NCBI RefSeq assembly: GCF_000003815.2
Contig: NC_049990.1
Coordinates: 15,253,053 to 15,317,052 of the forward strand
DNA: 64,000 nucleotides
Direction: 5' to 3'
Source: Branchiostoma floridae
Lineage: Eukaryota; Chordata; Leptocardii; Amphioxiformes; Branchiostomatidae
Under the pieces are notes generated by a model. The model worked only from the letters and a program-made list of their open reading frames with translations, did not search any database and had not been told where the DNA came from. Below, one piece after another: positions 44,101-52,333 of the stretch (the stretch's first letter is position 1; each line of letters opens with the position of its first letter). Both the position numbers and the translations under genes were made by a program.

Positions 44101-47100
44101 TTCCTTACTAAAGGAGCTCTCAATTGATACCAAGTCTGCCAGGCCGGAACTTCAAGCCTAAGCTACAATCGCGACATTAAGTCATCACCCTACCCGGTGC
44201 CGTGACACGCCGGGTCTCAAGAAAGGAGCTAGCGGTTGCGCCTAAACAGGGTCCGTATACTCAAGAATATCTCGAGAAGGAAGTATCCGAAGATTTTGCG
44301 GTTTGCACCTTTCTGTTCCTTACTAAGGTACCTTTCCAATGATACCACGTGTGCCAGGCCGGAACTTCAAGCCTAAGTTACAATCGCAACATTAAGTCAT
44401 CACCCTACCCGGTGCCGTGACAGGCGGGGTCTCAAGAAAGGAGCTAACGGTTGCGCCTGGAGTGGAATTCTGCACACATGAATGAAGGTGGTGTGTCTGA
44501 CATGACTTACTGTGTGAAGGTACCTGGAGTGGAATCCTGCACACATGAATGAAGGTGGCGTGTCTGACATGACTTACTGTGTGAAGGTACCTGGAGTGGA
44601 ATTCTGCACACATGAATGAAGGTGGCGTGTCTGACATGACTTACTGTGTGAAGGTACCTGGAGTGGAATTCTGCACACATGAATGAAGGTGGCGTGTCTG
44701 ACATGACTTACTGTGTGAAGGTACCTGGAGTGGAATTCTGCACACATGAATGAAGGTGGCGTGTCTGACATGACTTACTGTGTGAAGGTACCTGGAGTGG
44801 AATTCCTGAGCTTCCTGTAAGAATGTCAGTCCCGGGTGGGTGTCTATAACATCCTGGAATTAAAGAACACATCAAAAGATATCCTTATAAGCATAGACTA
44901 GCATACTCTATTTCAAACTGGTACCCTTCTCGAAAGAAAGGAGCTATTTAATGAGTTTGCTAAATTTTACCTTGATTTTTGTCAACGTTTACGACAAAAA
45001 GTATTATCCTTTACCATCACAAACCCACACTTTACAGGAAAGGTAGGATCGTTCCTCTTGTATTGTCTCAGGAAAAGAAGTTGATACCAATAAGTTAGAA
45101 TTCAGTGTTAGCTTTTAGTCTATAGAAGTCACTTGCTACATGTATATTGTTCTACACTATATGTCGCAAATAGCGTCAATTTGCAATAAACTTATCAGTA
45201 TTTAATTTACATTAAATGGTCGTTTCATCGTATACCAGGCTTTTCTTCTAGTCTAACTTACTTGTTCTCAGATTATGACTTCCAATTCACTGACTATGGT
45301 AACCATGAGTACAGGTACCTGTATAAGTGGCACGAAGTCGTCTGCTGTAAGGTAGCTTCCCTTCATCCGGGTCATGATAGCCATGAAGCGTGAGTAGTCG
45401 TCATGGTACTTCTGGATTATTCTGAATCAGGAGGACAAAATTTTTAATATGTACTGAGTGACGTGTGTACTGAATATGAAGTCATTTATTATAGTTGGAA
45501 TATAGGTTTCCCTCATTAGCTATGCAAATCAAATCCTAATATATATAATTTGCATTATTAAAATACCATCGCCTTGGTCTTCGTCAAAGTTGCCTACAAA
45601 ATCACGACATTTCATTCTTCCTTCCTTGACTTAACAAAGTATCAAAACAAAGTATCAAAACAATCTATGCAGGCATTCTCGATGTCTCGAGTGATAGACG
45701 AACAAAGGGACAGACACACATAAGAACGCTCCGGACGAAGGTACTACTAGCAACACTGGTTGCACCATGTTAAAGAAATAGTAGATGATACAGGCTATTC
45801 TTTCTTTTGGAACACCAACTACCCTACATTAGACAAGAATAATATATGGACATTGTTAAAGAGAAGACTTACTGATATGTATGCTCAAACGTTTTTTCTT
45901 CAACTGTACTTAAAGATTTTACAAAAGCGTTTGACATTCGACATTCACTCTGACCTTTTCCACAAGGGTTGGAAGGAAGCGGAAGTGACGCAGCCCAGCT
46001 TGTCTCCTCCTGCTGCCAGAAATAACGGTCCTTTCCAGTACAGGGGACAGTTACACACCTGCATACATTATCAGGTAAGCAGATTTAAACATGTTACACC
46101 ATGTAGCATTTCCATGTAGAAAACGGTTGAACTATATTGCTAATAGCTAACAATCTTATTAGTCCATGGCATCCCAAATTTCACATATCGGTACCCTCCG
46201 GGGTGGCAAATTCTCCTTGCTATTTTTGAATACTAAGTAGTAGAAGGCCTGTAATCATTTAGGTGTTGATAGGTTTGAAGGATGAAAGCCGGTAGAAAGC
46301 TACCATATCAGAATGATCCAGATTGGCTATCACATCAAATTACATGCCACAGGCCTTCTACTATTCAAAAATAACAAGGAGAATTTGCCATCCCGGAGGT
46401 ACCGATTTTTCCTATGGCCCACGGACTATAAAGGACTATAAATCTACTTGATGAATAACGGTGAAGAAAATTTAGCCATACATACTACTGACACTTTAGA
46501 ACATGGTGATACCGGTATGTTGCAGGTATATATTAAAACAGGGTAGGATAATACCATATTGACTAACTCTGTCTTTGTATGACGTAATTATGGTATCGTA
46601 TCGGTTTTATATAGAATAGACTGTAACATTACGTTTATCGGACAACTGTGAAGTGCAAGTCGTTTTCAATATCATTATGGCATGTCATCTACAGTATTTC
46701 ATTAGTCCATTGTAAAGATGAACCGTAAGAAATTAAAGTGAACTTTCAAAGAAAATACAGGGCATTTAAAAAAAAATCGTTGGCCTTAATTTTCGCGGCT
46801 TTAATTGTTATGTTGTACCTGATATGATTCGGCAAATAATTTCATCTCCTATCACTCAAGCCTAAGTTGTGAAATTCAAAACACAAATGTGTATTTTGAT
46901 TTTATTATCAAGCATTGCAAAATCTCTTGATACAATAATGAAGACGACACATTTTATCATTCCCTTGTATTTAATATTTACCAACCTTTGCTATTTCTCC
47001 AAAATCACTCTTGAACGCTTTCCCCTCCTTCAACGTCCCGAAGACCTCGGACACTTTCTTCAGCTCTTTGCCGTCCTCGGACACTGGCTGACCGAGGGGG

Positions 47101-49241
47101 AAGTAGAACCTCGGGATGGCTGAGCCCGAGGGCGCAGGGTTGGGCGGGTCCGACTTCGGGGACGGTGTGGCAGAGGTGGTTGGTTTGACCTCGGTCACCT
47201 CTTTAGGTTGGGGTGAGTGTTGGAGTTGGTCGGCTACCTTGGGTTGGGGTGAAAGCTGAGGCTGAAAAGGGGTATAAGAAAACCATTGAAAATCACAACT
47301 ACAGTCCAACCTGTATAAGTGTCCATTTCTACATAATTCCTCTTAGAATTATAGATAGGTAAATACATAAAATATTGCTTTGTAATCAGAAAAGATAGTG
47401 ATACTCACATTATATTTAAGCCTCACCTGATTGTATGGAGGTTTTCTTATTATCCTTGTTGAATTAGTAGTATTTGTTTATCCTATATTGTTGAATTAGT
47501 AGGATTTGTTTATCCTATATTGTTGAATTAGTAGGATTTGTTTATCCTATATTGTTGAATTAGTAGGATTTGTAAGACCTATTCTGTATTCTTTTTTTTT
47601 TTGTAGTTTATAGTTGACCATACGAAAGTCACTGAACTTTTGGTCGTGTCAATAAAGCTTGCTGTAACATAATTACCATCTGACTTTGTGGTCATTGTTT
47701 GATATTGTGGCCATTGTGGTTTATACTAAGTCAGTAAGTCAGAGAATTGTGTGTGGTCGTGTGGTGCACTGACAGTAGGGTGTTTGGCACATAGCCCAGA
47801 TGTAATGGGTTCGTTGATATGCCACGGATCGCGTGCCCTTGATTATCAGCCTGGTCTTCTTTTACAACTTTGATATTTGCAAAATTTCTAGGCACCACTG
47901 CGTTTGAATAAAAGTATGAGCGAGCAGAATTTTCTTTTTAAGTTGTCATCAGTTGCGTATAGCCGGGTTCACACTTGCGTATATATGCAAGTTCGTTTGA
48001 GGCCCGCATGGAGTCTCTACCGGGCTACCCAGGTCGCTTGCAAATAGCATAGAAATAGGCACATAACATGCCAGAGGAGGTAGCTGGTGGAGGCTAAGAC
48101 TTCCATACGGACATCATGCGGCCTACGTACTGAAAAAAGGCACTGACTCCACTTGACGACGATCGCGCTGAGACTACGCTGTGATCTAAACTGGATTTAT
48201 AGAATTCTTGATTTCACCGTGATGATTGGTATACATGTATCATGCAAAATGTAGAAGTGTGACTTAAAAGACAGCAAAACAAACGAAATGTAAAAAGATC
48301 CGTTTCTTATTATATATGAAATTCGTTGAGCGTTCTGTCAAATCGCTTGGTCGCAGTGAGGTCACCACGAGGTCCCTGCAATAGTTAAATTGGGAGTATA
48401 AACATCTCTGAAGCTAGAGTAAAGACAGCTCGATATTCGACGTCATCATTCATGAAGAATGGTGGACCCAGGGGAAGGTCGACTGATCCATTAGTCCTTG
48501 TTGTTGTTTCGCGGGGAGCTTTTGTTTATTTGGATAGATACTCAGTAAGCTCTAATGTAGGCTTTTGTACATGATGAATTAGGCGTGACCACATGTATCA
48601 CAGGTGTACAAGCAATTTTGATGTAACGTACACATGCGGTTATAGATCATCTTATACAGGAGGGTCTGATTTGACGTATTCTCGGTTTGAGACAAATAAA
48701 GATTAAGCCTCCCACGATTTGAGTTTGTGGACTCTACTGTTAACCTTACAGAATATACAACAACGTTTGCAAGTGTCCGTTAAGAATGAACTAGATGTAC
48801 AACAATGTCAAAGCAATGATACAATAATACTAGTCTATTCTAAAAGTTTTTTTTTTCATGACTACAGGAATATGGACGTAAATGGTGTATTGACAAACGT
48901 TTCAGTCTGTTATGATACATTTTCTCTTTTGTAAATCTTCTTGTATATGCGCTTATAAGTTTATCTATTGAGGTAAGTACGTAGATATGGAGTCAGAACA
49001 TGACATATTAGATTGGAATTATATTAAATGTCTGTGTTTGTCTTTGCCAAGGGTGTGCTAGATTTATATACATGTTTTTGTATATTCAATGACCTTTATC
49101 TACCTACAGTATAGGACGGACCGTCATCAGAAAATGATTTTTGAACATCTCCATCACCATGAAAAAAGCTTATACGACTGCAAGATACAAGATTGCAAGA
49201 TACACGATCTTAATGGTCTTAGCAGCAACCTTTCTCTCTAG

Positions 49242-49272
<31 letters not shown>

Positions 49273-50662
49273 TAGCTCTCGTATTCTCTGTCTAGCATAG
49301 ATTAGACGTCGACAATTTGAAATAGCAGCCATTGTTCCTGGAAACTTCGTGAAGTAGGGTAGGGCATATATATAGAACTTGTAGACAAAATAAGGACAAC
49401 TGCAATCACTACAACAGTAACTCATATTTTGTGTCTTGTCTTCTGTGGTCTGGACAAAAGCGTCATGAAGACGTAATATAACGAGAAAATGGAACAGCTT
49501 TGTAGATTACTTCCTTGTAGTACATAGTCATAAACAAAGCAGTGAAGTCAACGTTCGATTAAACGTAGAGAGGTCTTATGGATTGGAAAGAGATTTGCGT
49601 TTGAATGATGACGGTGGAGTGCCATTGGGTAGTGAGCTTTTAACTTGCTGTTGAAAATCGCCGGGCATTGCGACAATTAAACTCAATCATGGAAAGGCGG
49701 CGTTTTAAGCGTGTGCACCTGTCTACTAAAGGTAGAAAGGTCCAACCCCTAATCACACCCCATACCCCCACACCCCAAGAGCCTGACATTGACAGGTTCA
49801 CCATACGTAGGTTCAGCCTTCTATTCCTCATTTGCGCCCTTAATCCACAGCCCCGCATATCTGTACGGCGCGGTTTGTTTAGTTTGGGCCGGCCCGGCCG
49901 GTAGTGAGTTCACTGGAACAGCTAACCCAGGCCGTATGGGTAAACATTGCCGAAACAGGAGAGAGAAACGACGGGAGGATATGCATGGGGGTTAGGGAAA
50001 TCTAGAAGCGGGAAAATCAAACTAGGAACTTCGTTCTCAAAGCTACTGAACATCTGTATTCTGGAGGGGTACAAACGCAATGAACATCTTTATTTTAATG
50101 ATTTTTCTGTTCAGAATTTTACAAATTTCTTGGCTTGTTTTGTCATTTTGTTTGTATGTTACCTGTTTAATCGATCACGCGCCCCCATGGGTCAATAGTA
50201 AAAAACATCGCGTTACAAGTTACACGTGGTAAAATATGATTAGAGGCACATTTTTGTGTGTGAGAAATCATAATAAAAACATGTGATGACCAGTGTCCTC
50301 AGAAACCCCATGTATACCCACAAACCAGAACCCTCCCCCTAGAACCATGTGTGCATGTAGAACACGTTACATGTTTCCAACCCTACCTTAGCAGGCGGCG
50401 AATGTGGAGAAACCTTGGCCGTCGCTTTCTCCTCTCTTTTCTTGATAATCCTGGCCTTGGTTGGGGGAATGGCCACGGGTTGACACACGCCATAGTGGAT
50501 AGATTTACACACAATCGCAGCCCCCGACTCCAAGCGCTGTACGACGTTACAGACGTCGCAGTGGTGTATAGCACGGCTACAGCGCTGGTCCACAAGAACA
50601 CTGTGGTATATCGGAATCTTCAATCCGAGAAACTGGCAAGGCACCGCACACAGCGTCGTCAT
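35109..50662 (-). CDS. PPP2R3A: Protein phosphatase 2A regulatory subunit B'' (PPP2R3 family)
   Basis: Targets the PP2A A/C core in a Ca-dependent way. Thirteen coding exons, 5' to 3': 50387-50662, 46986-47261, 45955-46058, 45319-45421, 44779-44853, 39857-39943, 39408-39564, 38891-38939, 38370-38459, 37660-37835, 36654-36772, 35899-35999, 35109-35226. All phases close, giving 576 residues. Hallmarks: [61 protein letters not shown]-hand loops [12 protein letters not shown] and [39 protein letters not shown] and [12 protein letters not shown]. The N-terminal exon is Cys/His-rich with no vertebrate counterpart I recognise, so its start is least certain. The exon 11 donor (GTTCGA) is weak. Vertebrates have several paralogues; this looks like the single pre-duplication gene. 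Intron 5 carries the exon-derived arrays. Confidence 0.93.
35675..35886. mobile_element. MITE, TAACGCTAGTTCACC family, copy 2
   Basis: The ends TAACGTTAGTTCACCTTTAT and TAAGGTGAACTAGCGTTAC are inverted, with the conserved ACAACGAATATAGGTTACC right arm. It lies in PPP2R3 intron 12, 12 bp from the exon 12 donor. Confidence 0.7.
36300..36440 (+). repeat. Single arm of the hammerhead-like foldback element
   Basis: Shares GCCACCTACATCGGC, GAACTCCAG and AGAAGCTCTGA with the element at 31897-31995. The core reads CTGAGGA (36391-36397), then a degraded hairpin, then AGAACGTAAGC. It lies in PPP2R3 intron 11. Confidence 0.55.
36850..37300. repeat. 84-bp minisatellite in PPP2R3 intron 10
   Basis: Units containing GGGACAG...CATCAGTGACA and GTGTCATTCAGCACCAAGGA recur about every 84 bp, with alternating A/B versions giving a 168-bp super-unit. 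Since 84 is a multiple of three, a 114-codon plus-strand frame stays open (36864-37208), but it has no start context or family resemblance. Confidence 0.75.
37365..37560 (-). repeat. Degraded copy of the 2732-3614 foldback family
   Basis: Shares CACAGATTTCGGAGCATAGA, the CTCGCCACTTACC stretch and GACTACAATGATGTGAAATTTGG with the element in ACER3 intron 1. It lies in PPP2R3 intron 10. Confidence 0.5.
40040..40300 (+). mobile_element. tRNA-derived SINE
   Basis: The head has GTTTGAATCCTGTCATG as a B-box-like sequence. The body has GAAAAGGCACTTTATTTACGA, AAAAGTGGTGGCAGGAGAGG and ACAACCCACTACCACTA. The tail AGCTATGAGGCTCCCTTTAC matches the copy at 62770-62800. It lies in PPP2R3 intron 5. Confidence 0.6.
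40690..41478 (-). repeat. 67-bp exon-derived minisatellite, distal array (12 units)
   Basis: Twelve head-to-tail units of 67 bp, or 69 bp where GAATCGAAAGG replaces GAATGAAGG. Read on the minus strand each unit is AATTCCACTCCAGGTACC, then TTCA(C/T)ACA, then GTAAGTCATGTCAGACACG and a stretch ending in TGTGTGCAG. The first 26-27 nt are a copy of the 3' end of PPP2R3 exon 5 and the next bases copy its splice donor. Most units here have ACTGTATGAAGG where the exon has ACTGTGTGAAGG. Confidence 0.95.
41479..44453. repeat. 215-bp satellite, about 14 copies
   Basis: The phrase TATCTCGAGAAGGAAGTATC recurs near 41701, 41916, 42117, 42332, 42546, 42761, 42976, 43191, 43406, 43621, 43836, 44052 and 44267. 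The period is 215 bp apart from one 201-bp unit. Other constant blocks are GATACCAAGTCTGCCAGGCC and GGGTCTCAAGAAAGGAGC. It is unrelated to the flanking 67-bp unit and interrupts that array. No coding function is seen, since 215 is not a multiple of three. Confidence 0.95.
44454..44812 (-). repeat. 67-bp exon-derived minisatellite, exon-proximal array (5 units)
   Basis: Five very uniform 67-bp units run directly into PPP2R3 exon 5 (44779-44853), whose last 27 nt and donor form the founding unit. All carry ACTGTGTGAAGG, like the exon itself. The array resumes after the 215-bp satellite at the point where the distal array stops. Confidence 0.95.
44995..45170. repeat. Dispersed repeat, related to 30460-30665
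   Basis: Non-coding segment in PPP2R3 intron 4 matching part of MSL2 intron 4 (TTGTCTCAGGAAAAGAAGT, GTTAGCTTTTAGTCTA). The class is unknown. Confidence 0.5.
45755..45930 (+). pseudogene. Retrotransposon protein remnant
   Basis: A plus-strand frame encodes [17 protein letters not shown] and [14 protein letters not shown]. This resembles the conserved region just after the reverse transcriptase in some lancelet and fish retroelements. It is only about 55 codons, lies antisense in PPP2R3 intron 3 and ends at the exon 3 donor. Confidence 0.4.
46161..46428. mobile_element. MITE with inverted repeats of about 90 bp
   Basis: The left arm (AGTCCATGGC, GGTACCCTCCGGGGTGGCAA, ACTAAGTAGTAGAAGGCCTG) pairs with the right arm (CAGGCCTTCTACTATTCAAA, TGCCATCCCGGAGGTACCGA, GGCCCACGGACT). 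It is about 268 bp in all and lies in PPP2R3 intron 2. The family is unknown. Confidence 0.65.
47456..47575. repeat. 32-bp tandem repeat, 3.7 copies
   Basis: ATTGTTGAATTAGTAGGATT plus TGTTTATCCTAT is repeated head-to-tail in PPP2R3 intron 1 with almost no divergence. Confidence 0.85.
47576..50386. other. PPP2R3 intron 1 remainder
   Basis: A possible SINE head remnant is near 47755-47860 (GTGTGGTGCACTGACAG...GTAATGGGTTCGTTGAT). A CT microsatellite is at 49236-49272. The stretch 49640-49990 is more GC- and CpG-rich with paired open frames, but I cannot identify a gene in it. Otherwise nothing. Confidence 0.4.
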
Positions 50663-51260
50663 GTCAAGGAGTTGTTTTCTTCACATCTTCTTTCGCTCTT
50701 AAGGAAGTGTGGGAAAACGCACCGCTACTCGGAAGTCGACTCGGCTGGCGTCCTAAAAAGGGCGCTAACCTTAAGGTCCTTAAGCAGCAGCCAGGCGTTT
50801 ACGTCGTTAGCTATGACGTATGGTGAGGCTTTTCTCCTGCGCAGGACGTCCAATGCTTTTTGTAGATCCTAGAAACGTACAGACGACGTCATTTCCTACG
50901 TTTTCGTCAGAGAGGGGGATCACGAAGTATTCCTGAATCTTGGACAAAATTCCTGAGCACGTTTACGTAGTAGTAAGGTGGTGGCGTGGTCTTGCGGGTG
51001 GTCGGACGTTCAATATCGCACCGACATCACAGGGTTCCGAAATATCCGCGCACCAGCGAAAATATCCCGGGCACTAGAAGCTACGGCGGTGTAAAAATAT
51101 CCCCGCTCCCCAAACATGTAACGCCGGCAAGGGTTCGGCAGCTGGGACGGCGGCAGCCCAAACTTGTCCCATATATGGAGAAGGCACGCCGGTACTTAGA
51201 TAGCGTTACACTGGCAAAGGCAGCGACGGACGCGCAAGCATTGCAGTAAACGTATTACGT
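50663..51260. promoter_or_regulatory. CpG-rich region upstream of PPP2R3
   Basis: CpG dinucleotides are frequent from about 50400 to 51240, which contrasts with the AT-rich flanks. This fits a promoter for the minus-strand PPP2R3 gene. No individual binding site or TATA box is convincing. Confidence 0.4.
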
Positions 51261-51575
51261 CCTAAAGCACGATATATATACATGGCTCCATCACTATTAA
51301 CCAAGCAAAATAACAGCGAAACTTGCATTCGCTTTTATGTATAGCCAAATGCTTACATGATACTAGATTCACATATGTCACACTGAAATATGTTCCAGGT
51401 TCAAGGCGTTGTTTCCAAAACACCAGCCAGAAATTTTCTGGCATTCTGGAACGCAGAAGTCATTATGTGATAGCATAATCTAGATTGTTGTCAACATGTG
51501 TGTTTGTTATTGTTTCCATATGAGAACGCGCGTGGCTATATGGGGCAGAGGTCATGAGTGACTTTCGTAGTAGTA

Positions 51576-51917
51576 CAGTAAAAGTCGTTTAATTGCACTC
51601 ACCATTTGCCAGCACATTTTGTGCAATTATCCGGATGGTGCAACAAAGCGAAGTTATTCAGCTGGACCGCATTACTACGGGACTTCGTGCAATTAACAGA
51701 ACTGTGCATTTATCCGTTGTGCAACTAACTGGCTTCTACTGCACAGTAGAAGCCGTTTAATTGCAGTCGCCATTTGCCAGCACATTTTGTGCAATTATCC
51801 GGATGGTGCAACAAAGCGAAGGTATTCAGCTGGACTGCATCACTACGGGACTTTGGGATTTCGTGCAATCAACAGAAGCGTGCAGTTATCCGTTGTGCAA
51901 TTAACTGGCTTCTACTG
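51576..51917. mobile_element. Tandem pair of pogo-like MITEs
   Basis: Two copies of the 13263-13442 family (51576-51741 and 51744-51917) lie head-to-tail, separated by only two bases. Each starts CAGTARAAG and ends GGCTTCTACTG. The copies differ by an insertion (GACTTTGGGATTTCGT against GACTTCGT) and scattered substitutions. Confidence 0.75.
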
Positions 51918-52130
51918 TACTACTGTAACTGCATCTAAGTTCGCGGCGATTTGATTTTGCGATAGGAAGAAAATGGAGTGTTCACGCGTAGTTTTAGGTT
52001 CGCGGTTTGAAACAAAGAGGTGGGAGGGCGGAAGACAGAAAATCATTTTCGCGTTAGTTTTAAGTTCACAGTGAAGCGGTCACCGTGAAAACCACGTACA
52101 TAAAACCACCGCGAAAATTTCTACATTTGA

Positions 52131-52333
52131 CGCTAGTTCACCTTTGTCTGTGGGGTAACCTATGTCCGTTGTTCGAAAAAATCAGGCCATCGGGTATATA
52201 GGAATATCAAGTCGTCGGGCGGTGGTTTCAAACTTCAATATTGTGCAAACACTGTGATTTGAAACAACAGTCCGTCAACTTGATACCTTTAACAACGGAT
52301 ATAGGTTACCCAGCGGATAAAGGTAAACTAGCC
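52131..52333. mobile_element. MITE, TAACGCTAGTTCACC family, copy 3
   Basis: The left arm CGCTAGTTCACCTTTGTCTG and the right arm GGATAAAGGTAAACTAG are inverted. The inner AACAACGGATATAGGTTACC is conserved with copies at 30118 and 35675. It lies between PPP2R3 and the NCOA6-like gene. Confidence 0.7.

Noticed and set aside
40690-44812. CRISPR-like direct repeats
   Set aside because: Units are contiguous with no unique spacers, and the genome is animal. These are minisatellite and satellite arrays.
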